Notes under the pieces: generated by a model
Seen by the model: only the letters and a program-made list of their open reading frames with translations
Databases searched by the model: none
What the model was told of the DNA's origin: nothing
Made by a program: the position numbers and the translations under genes
NCBI GenBank assembly: GCA_934433485.1
Contig: CAKRZR010000022.1
Span: forward strand, 1-34,445
DNA length: 34,445 bases
Direction: 5' to 3'
Source of the DNA: an uncultured Eubacteriales bacterium
Lineage (GTDB): Bacteria > Bacillota > Clostridia > Oscillospirales > CAG-272
Shown here: positions 28,787 to 34,445 of the stretch, piece after piece
Layout: each line of letters starts with the position of its first letter
Position numbering within the stretch: position 1 is the stretch's first letter

Positions 28787-31615
28787 TCACTTTGCCAGCG
28801 TATCCCGCAGGTATTTGCCCGTCCACGACCGATCGTTTGCTGCGACCTCCTCGGGGGTGCCGGTCGCGATCACGGTGCCGCCGCCGTCGCCGCCTTCCGG
28901 ACCCATGTCGATGAGGTAGTCCGCGGTTTTGATGAGGTCGAGGTTGTGCTCGATCACCACGACGGAGTTGCCCTGATCCACGAGCCGCTGGAGAACGCCG
29001 ATGAGCTTTTCCACGTCCGCGGAGTGCAGACCCGTCGTCGGCTCGTCGAGGATATAGATCGTGCGTCCGGTCTGCCGCTTCGACAGCTCCGTCGCCAGCT
29101 TGACGCGCTGTGCCTCGCCGCCGGATAAGGTCGTGGACGACTGTCCGATCTTGATATAGCCGAGTCCGACCTCGCAGAGCAGCTTCAGCCGGGAGCCGAT
29201 TTTGGGGATGTCCGCGAAGAATGCCGCGCCCTCTTCCGCCGTCATGTCGAGCACGTCCGCGATTGTCTTCTCCTTATAGCGCACCTCCAGCGTTTCCCGG
29301 TTGTACCGCTTGCCGTGGCAGACGTCGCAGGTCACGTATACGTCCGGCAGAAAGTGCATTTCGATCTTCTTTACGCCGTCGCCCTCGCATGCCTCGCACC
29401 TGCCGCCCTTTGTGTTGAACGAAAACCGCCCCGCCGTGTATCCGCGCAGCTTCGCGGACGGCGTTTGGGCGAAGAGGGTGCGAATGTCGCCGAACAGCCC
29501 CGTATACGTCGCCGGATTGGAGCGCGGGGTCCGTCCGATGGGGCTTTGGTCGATGGCGATCACCTTGTCGAGAAATTCCTCGCCGTCGATGCGGGTGCAC
29601 TGTCCCGGATACGTGATGGCGCGGTTGAGATCCCGCGCGAGGGTGCGGTAGAGGATGGCGTTGATGAGGGACGATTTGCCGGAGCCGGATACGCCGGTCA
29701 CGCAGACGAACATGCCGAGCGGAATGGTCACGTCGATGTTTTTGAGATTGTTCTCCCGCGCGCCGATGATGGAGAGATACTTGCCGTTGCCGGATCTGCG
29801 CACCGCCGGGACCGCGATCCTCCGTCTGCCGGATAAAAACGCGCCGGTCAGGGAATCGGGATTTGCCGCGACCTCGGCTGGCGTACCGCACGCGACGATT
29901 TTGCCTCCGTGAACGCCGGCGCCGGGACCTACGTCGATGAGGTAGTCGGCGGACTCCATCGTTTCCTCGTCATGCTCCACGACGATGACGGAATTGCCCT
30001 GGTCGCGCAGCTTTTTGAGGGTCGCGATGAGCTTCGTGTTGTCGCGCTGGTGGAGCCCGATCGACGGCTCATCGAGGATGTACAGCACCCCGGCTAAGGA
30101 CGATCCGATCTGTGTCGCCAGCCGGATGCGCTGTGCCTCGCCGCCGGAGAGGGTGCCCGCCGACCGCGCCAGGGTGAGGTAGTCAAGCCCGACGTTCACG
30201 AGGAAGCCGAGGCGGCTCTTCAATTCCTTGAGGATCTCGCGCGCGATGGTCATTTCCGTGTCCGTAAATGTGAGCTGGTTTACGAAAGAGAGGGCGTCCG
30301 TGATGCTTTTTTGGCAGAATCCCGCAATATTGGCGCCGCCGATGGTGACGGACAGGGCGTTTTCGTTCAGTCTCGCGCCGTGACAGACGGGACAGGTGGA
30401 ATCGGTGAGGAACTGCTCGTAGTATTCGGCGTTCCACGCGTTCGGTGCGGCGCGGTCGGTGACCATTTTGATCAGTCCCTCGAAGCGGACGGTCTGCGTC
30501 TGGACACGGGTATCGAACACGCGGGTCGCGGTCACGGGGGTATCGGAGCCGTAGAGGAGCGCGTCGAGGGCGGCTTTCGGGAAGTCGCGCAGCGGCATGT
30601 GGAGATTGGCTCCGAGCGGCTCCAGAACGGCGGCGATGACGGGACCGTTCCAGCTGTCCTCGGTCAGGGTTTTGAAGCCGTTGACGTTGACGGCGCCGTC
30701 GTCGAGGGAGAGGGACATATCGGGGATGATCTTGTCTGGCGTGACGGTGCGCATGACGCCCAGTCCGGCACAATGGGGACACGCGCCGAAGGGATTGTTG
30801 AACGAGAACATCCGCGGTTCCAGCGCGCCGATCGAGATCCCGTGCTCCGGACAGGCGAAGTGGGTGGAAAATTCTGTCATCTCGCCGTCCCCGTCGCGCG
30901 GTACGGTCTGCACCCGGACGAAGCCGTCGGATTCCCGCAGCGCGCATTCCACGGAATCGGAGACGCGGGTGCGTGCGTCCGGCTTCACGACAATGCGGTC
31001 GATGACCAGCTCCACGGTGTGCTTTTTGTTCTTGTCCAGCTCGATTTCCTCGCCGAGGTCGTAGATCACGTCGTCCACGCGCACTCTGGCGTACCCGTTT
31101 TTGCGCGCGTCGGCGATGACCTTCTCGTGGCGGCCCTTTTTCTCGCGGACGATGGGGGAGAGGATCATGACGCGCTCGCCCTCCGGGAAAGCCATGATCC
31201 GGTCGATGATCGTTTCCGTGGTGGTCTGCCGGATCTCACGTCCGCAAACGGGACAATGGGGCACGCCGAGCCGGGCGTAGAGCAGGCGGAGGTAGTCGTA
31301 GATCTCGGTGACGGTGCCGACCGTGGAGCGCGGGTTTTTGGAGGTGGTTTTCTGGTCGATGGAGATGGCGGGGGAGAGTCCCTCAATGGAGTCCACATCG
31401 GGCTTGTCGAGCTGTCCGAGGAACATACGCGCGTAGGAGGACAGCGATTCGACGAACCGGCGGTGTCCCTCGGCGTACAGGGTATCGAAGGCAAGGGAGG
31501 ACTTCCCCGAGCCGGACAGCCCGGTGATGACGACGAGCTTTTCACGGGGGATGGTGACGTCGATGTTTTTGAGGTTGTTCATCCGCGCGCCGTGGATAAC
31601 GATATTTTCAGGCAT
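28787..31615 (-). CDS. uvrA: Excinuclease ABC subunit A
   Basis: The protein has 942 residues, the normal UvrA length; AAAGGA lies 7 nt before the ATG. Two ABC ATPase modules are complete: Walker A GLSGSGKSSLAFDT near residue 33 and GVSGSGKSSLINAIL near 640; signature LSGGEAQRIRLA near 488 and LSGGEAQRVKLA near 828; Walker B-type ILDEPSIGLH and ILDEPTTGLH. Zinc-binding pairs are visible: CPVCGRE near 118, CPHCAGLG near 276, and CEACEGDG with CDVCHGKRY near 740-765. UvrA finds bulky DNA lesions and loads UvrB in nucleotide excision repair in the cytoplasm. uvrB and uvrC are not in the window. The upstream 235 bp hold a fragment of the large repeat family. Confidence 0.98.
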   Translation of the reverse strand: MPENIVIHGARMNNLKNIDVTIPREKLVVITGLSGSGKSSLAFDTLYAEGHRRFVESLSSYARMFLGQLDKPDVDSIEGLSPAISIDQKTTSKNPRSTVGTVTEIYDYLRLLYARLGVPHCPVCGREIRQTTTETIIDRIMAFPEGERVMILSPIVREKKGRHEKVIADARKNGYARVRVDDVIYDLGEEIELDKNKKHTVELVIDRIVVKPDARTRVSDSVECALRESDGFVRVQTVPRDGDGEMTEFSTHFACPEHGISIGALEPRMFSFNNPFGACPHCAGLGVMRTVTPDKIIPDMSLSLDDGAVNVNGFKTLTEDSWNGPVIAAVLEPLGANLHMPLRDFPKAALDALLYGSDTPVTATRVFDTRVQTQTVRFEGLIKMVTDRAAPNAWNAEYYEQFLTDSTCPVCHGARLNENALSVTIGGANIAGFCQKSITDALSFVNQLTFTDTEMTIAREILKELKSRLGFLVNVGLDYLTLARSAGTLSGGEAQRIRLATQIGSSLAGVLYILDEPSIGLHQRDNTKLIATLKKLRDQGNSVIVVEHDEETMESADYLIDVGPGAGVHGGKIVACGTPAEVAANPDSLTGAFLSGRRRIAVPAVRRSGNGKYLSIIGARENNLKNIDVTIPLGMFVCVTGVSGSGKSSLINAILYRTLARDLNRAITYPGQCTRIDGEEFLDKVIAIDQSPIGRTPRSNPATYTGLFGDIRTLFAQTPSAKLRGYTAGRFSFNTKGGRCEACEGDGVKKIEMHFLPDVYVTCDVCHGKRYNRETLEVRYKEKTIADVLDMTAEEGAAFFADIPKIGSRLKLLCEVGLGYIKIGQSSTTLSGGEAQRVKLATELSKRQTGRTIYILDEPTTGLHSADVEKLIGVLQRLVDQGNSVVVIEHNLDLIKTADYLIDMGPEGGDGGGTVIATGTPEEVAANDRSWTGKYLRDTLAK

Positions 31616-31689
31616 AATGGTATCCTTTTTGATTTACAATCGGCGGTTTTGTATGGTTGGTTTTTATAAGGGAGGTGGTGTTTGGGTTT

Positions 31690-31835
31690 TCTCAATGAGG
31701 AATACCTCCGCTTTTTATTTGTGCTGATGGAAGATAGACGTTGTTAGTAGGTGCGGTACGCATGTTTGGAATTGCCGCTGACCGCGGGGTGGGGACAATA
31801 TAGTTTGTGCGTGGCTGGTTTGCTGGTGGCTTTTG
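31690..31835. repeat. Partial copy of the large repeat family (core part)
   Basis: This contains the conserved blocks TTTATTTGTGCTGATGGAAG, AGACGTTGTTAGT, TTGCCGCTGACCGCGG and GGGGACAATATAGTTTG in the same order as the element arms. Both outer ends with their hairpins are missing. It lies between the lhr-like stop and the uvrA start and is the only notable content of that 235-bp gap. Confidence 0.8.
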
Positions 31836-31850
31836 GCGTATTGCCATAGC

Positions 31851-34130
31851 TCATTTTCCGGCAAATTCCTGTAGTCTCCGTATCATTTCGTCGCTGCGGA
31901 GCTTGTCCTCGCGGAATGCCTTGCGCAGTAGGGCGGAGGGGATAAATTCGTCGTATTTTTCAAACACGGGCGCCTCCGTCTGACCGATCAGGGCGTCGAG
32001 ATCCACGCCGTTTGCCCCGACCTCGTCGGCGAGATCGTGGATAAGATCGAACCCGCTGCCGTTTTCCAGCTTGAAGGTCATGTAGTAGCAGCCCTCGAAT
32101 TCCATGCCGGAGAGCTTGTAATTTCCCGCGTGCCGGACGAGATAGCGGCGGAGCGTGCGGAACGATCTGGTGCCGAGCCACGGGAACAGCGCCCATGTGT
32201 ATCCGCCGAGGGGGAGTATGGAGCTGTCGCACAGTCCCGTATTGCGGGCAAGCGCGCGGGCGGTCCGGAGCCGTTTCAGCGCGCCCTCCTTGAGATACGG
32301 GTACTCCGTGTCCTCGCACAGCACCTGCCGCATCCGCTCAAGGATCCGGGTGTGCACCTCGCCGAAATCGCCGGGCCACGCGACCTCCATCTTTCCGCGC
32401 ACGCTTTTGACGTAGATGAGATGGCGGGGCAGATCCAGCTCCGTGACTTCCCACACACGCCCGGCAAGCGCAAACCGATCCCCGACGGGCGGCGGACTGT
32501 TCAGCACCCCGATCTCGTCGGATTCGCAGCGGACGGTGTAGTCGTCGTTGTCCTTGAACACGGCGTAAAACTTGAACGAATCCGCCAGCCGTTCGCCGCG
32601 CAGACCGAGGATCAGCTCCCGCTCTTCCGTCATCTCGAGCCAGTCGTTGTGGAGCATCGAGAGCATAAGGGCTTTGTAGTCGTCCTTTTCGATATAGCGA
32701 AACGGCGGCAGATGGAGGACCCGTTCGGCAAGATTGGCGGGAGAGAGCGCACCGGCGGCGGCAAGGACGGAGAGCGTCTGCTGGAACAATAAGCTCAGCG
32801 GCATTTTCCGGATATTCGGCGGCTCAATGAAGCGCTCCTCAATGTAGAGCTGGACAATGGCGATGCCTTTTAAGAGATCCCACGGGATCAGCTGCGGGAG
32901 GGGCGTATTCGGCAGCGGATTTTCCTCGCGAAAGACCATCATCATCTCCGGCGGATCGCCGCGTCTGCCGCTTCTGCCGAGCCGCTGGAGAAAGGACGAG
33001 ACGGTATTGGGCGCATTTTGCTGGATCACGCGCTCCAGCCTGCCGATGTCGATGCCCAGCTCCATGGTGACGGTGGCGCACACGACGTGGTGGGTGTCGT
33101 CGTCCTTCATTTTGAGCTCCGCTTCCTCCCGGATGGCGGCGGAGAGAAAGCCGTGGTGGATGAGGAACACGTCCGGTTCCCCGCGTCTCTCGGCGATCTG
33201 GCGCATGGTGGCGGTGACGTACTCCGTTTCCTCGCGGGAATTGGAGAAGATGATCGCCTTGCGGTCGTGGGTGCATTCGTAGATGTACTCGTAGCCCAGA
33301 TCGAGCGGGATGGTGGGCATATTCTCCGCCGGTGTGTTCGCGTCGGTATCGTCCGATTCCGGATCCCTCGCGTGTGCGGCGGCGTATTCCATGGCGGCTT
33401 CGGCGGAGGACTGCTCCGCGACGTCCTTTTCCATGATGAAGAAGTGCTCCATGCCGAGCCGCCAGCGGATCTTCTGCGGGGTGACGTGCGCGACGGTGGT
33501 GTTCCGTCCGCTTGCCGCCCCGAGCCAATCCGCCGCGCGCTGCATATCGCCGATGGTGGCGGACAGACCGATCCTGCGGGGGGAGACGCCGGTGCGTTCG
33601 CGGAGTCTGGCGAGCTGGCAGAGGATCTGGTTGCCGCGGTCGGTGCCGGTGAGGGTATGGATCTCGTCGATGATGACGTAGCGCAGGTCGCCGAAGATGC
33701 GCATGAGGTCGGCGTTCCGGTGGATGAGCATGCCCTCGAGGGACTCCGGCGTGATCTGCAAGATTCCGCGCGGATTTTTCATGAGTCGGTTCTTCTGCGA
33801 CGCCGCGACGTCGCCGTGCCAATGGGTGACGGGAATGCCGGTCTCGTCGCACAGCTCGGAGATGCGCCCGAACTGGTCGTTGATGAGGGATTTGAGCGGC
33901 GCGATATAGATGACGCCGACGGACTGGGGCATATCGTCGCAGAACTGCGAGAGAATGGGGAAAAACGCCGCCTCGGTCTTACCGGACGCGGTCTGCGAGG
34001 GCAGCAGGAGGTTGTCCTCCGAGTGGAAGAGCACCTCCGCGGCGGCGAGTTGGATTTCGCTGAGGTGATCCCAACCGCGGCTATAGATAAATTCCCGCAC
34101 AAACGGGCAGTATTCGTCAAAAACGGACAT
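31851..34130 (-). CDS. Lhr-type DEAD/DEAH-box helicase
   Basis: The protein has 759 residues, with AAAGG upstream. Superfamily 2 motifs are complete: SEIQ (24-27, Q-motif-like), Walker A TASGKT (47-52), PLKSLINDQ near 78, TPESLEGML near 127, DEIH (155-158), LSATIGD near 184, and in the second RecA domain FSNSREETEYV near 295, GIDIGRLERVIQQNAPNTVSS and QRLGRSGRRGDPP near 381. A winged-helix and beta-barrel-like region follows (about 430-640), as in the Lhr core. Lhr helicases move 3' to 5' on DNA or RNA-DNA hybrids and are linked to DNA repair. At 759 residues it is a short Lhr-core form without the long C-terminal extension of enterobacterial Lhr. A repair role beside uvrA is plausible but inferred. 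The nearest repeat fragments flank it on both sides. Confidence 0.88.
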   Translation of the reverse strand: MSVFDEYCPFVREFIYSRGWDHLSEIQLAAAEVLFHSEDNLLLPSQTASGKTEAAFFPILSQFCDDMPQSVGVIYIAPLKSLINDQFGRISELCDETGIPVTHWHGDVAASQKNRLMKNPRGILQITPESLEGMLIHRNADLMRIFGDLRYVIIDEIHTLTGTDRGNQILCQLARLRERTGVSPRRIGLSATIGDMQRAADWLGAASGRNTTVAHVTPQKIRWRLGMEHFFIMEKDVAEQSSAEAAMEYAAAHARDPESDDTDANTPAENMPTIPLDLGYEYIYECTHDRKAIIFSNSREETEYVTATMRQIAERRGEPDVFLIHHGFLSAAIREEAELKMKDDDTHHVVCATVTMELGIDIGRLERVIQQNAPNTVSSFLQRLGRSGRRGDPPEMMMVFREENPLPNTPLPQLIPWDLLKGIAIVQLYIEERFIEPPNIRKMPLSLLFQQTLSVLAAAGALSPANLAERVLHLPPFRYIEKDDYKALMLSMLHNDWLEMTEERELILGLRGERLADSFKFYAVFKDNDDYTVRCESDEIGVLNSPPPVGDRFALAGRVWEVTELDLPRHLIYVKSVRGKMEVAWPGDFGEVHTRILERMRQVLCEDTEYPYLKEGALKRLRTARALARNTGLCDSSILPLGGYTWALFPWLGTRSFRTLRRYLVRHAGNYKLSGMEFEGCYYMTFKLENGSGFDLIHDLADEVGANGVDLDALIGQTEAPVFEKYDEFIPSALLRKAFREDKLRSDEMIRRLQEFAGK

Positions 34131-34144
34131 GGGTGGGCCTTTCT

Positions 34145-34445
34145 GACCTGCGGTCGGCTGATACTGCGGGACTTGTCCCGCGCCTATCGGGATTGACTTG
34201 CGGTCGGCTTACCGAACAGGTTCGGCGATTTTTTTTGATTATTTATAAGGGAACTGCGTTGGGTTTTGGTCGCTTGCTTTTTTATTCGGAATCGACGTTG
34301 GGCTTTGCTTTTTCTTCTGGCTTCACCAGAGGAGAATACCACGTCGTACGTGGGGATTTTATTGCTCCTTGCGGGGGCGGTCATAGAGACAGGAGACGGG
34401 ATTTGCGAATCCCTTCTCCTATCTCTCCGACACCTCTCAACCTCT
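34145..34445. repeat. Large repeat family, copy 3 (cut by window edge)
   Basis: Begins with GACCTGCGGTC (34145-34155), the end motif of copy 2, followed by the hairpin GCGGGAC/GTCCCGC (34166-34181), a second TTGACTTGCGGTCGG (34193), CCGAA/TTCGG (34212-34225) with eight T downstream, a T-rich stretch with TATAAGGGAA, then ATTTTATTGCTCCTTGCGGG and the variable-stem hairpin 34385-34425. The order equals the right arm of copies 1 and 2 read on the other strand, joined to their left-arm hairpin module. No gene is seen in these 315 bp. Confidence 0.8.
34385..34425. other. Variable-stem hairpin with conserved TTGCGAA loop, copy 3
   Basis: AGAGA, AGGAGA and GGGATT pair with AATCCC, TCTCCT and TCTCT, with two single mismatches, around TGCG. 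The flanking GCGGGGGCGGTCAT and CTCTCCGACACCTCTCAACC match copy 1, while the stem sequence is different. Confidence 0.85.

Noticed and set aside
34212..34236. Plus-strand intrinsic terminator (CCGAA/TTCGG with eight T)
   Set aside because: No plus-strand gene ends upstream, the stem is only five pairs, and it belongs to the repeat module, so I did not list it as a working terminator.

Overview
The window looks like the chromosome of a GC-rich gut-type Clostridium relative (Bacillota, class Clostridia, probably an Oscillospirales-like lineage). The evidence is the Gram-positive division cluster yggS-sepF-yggT-ylmH-divIVA, a DUF896 protein, a DUF3842 protein, an SLH-domain surface protein with a CsaB-type pyruvyl transferase, lipoprotein solute-binding proteins, and sigma-A promoters with AGGAGG-type ribosome binding sites. 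The lineage is inferred from gene content; no rRNA is present.

Layout. (1) 1-5.5 kb, minus strand: a HlyD-like membrane-anchored protein, then YggS, SepF, YggT, YlmH and a DivIVA-type protein that runs off the left edge. (2) 5.6-10.4 kb: a PfkB-family sugar kinase and a holA-DUF896 pair on the minus strand, separated and flanked by two large non-coding elements (about 6590-7831 and 9271-10346). Each element is a long inverted repeat rich in hairpins. (3) 10.4-20.2 kb, plus strand: a glycosyltransferase/CsaB fusion, a cysteine-peptidase-like lipoprotein, glutamine-dependent NAD synthetase, a DUF3842 protein, and a 1135-residue SLH protein whose middle is much more AT-rich than its ends. (4) 20.3-28.5 kb, plus strand: a GH109-like oxidoreductase-fold glycosidase, a large GH106-like glycoside hydrolase and two orphan carbohydrate-type solute-binding lipoproteins. 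A five-unit tandem repeat lies between the two binding proteins, and a 13-codon relic of a binding-protein gene lies after the second. (5) 28.8-34.1 kb, minus strand: uvrA and an Lhr-type helicase, with further pieces of the large repeat family between and after them.

How the genes fit together. Regions 1 and 5 are housekeeping (division, replication, repair). Region 3 reads as a cell-envelope locus: CsaB-type enzymes pyruvylate the wall polysaccharide that SLH domains bind, and both partners are encoded here. Region 4 reads as glycan capture and degradation, without transporter permeases in the window.

The most unusual material is non-coding. The large elements carry hairpins whose stems differ between copies yet still pair, between constant flanks. 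Smaller repeat families (14.2/21.6 kb and 26.5-27.0 kb) show the same behaviour. No transposase, recombinase, CRISPR array, tRNA or rRNA was found.
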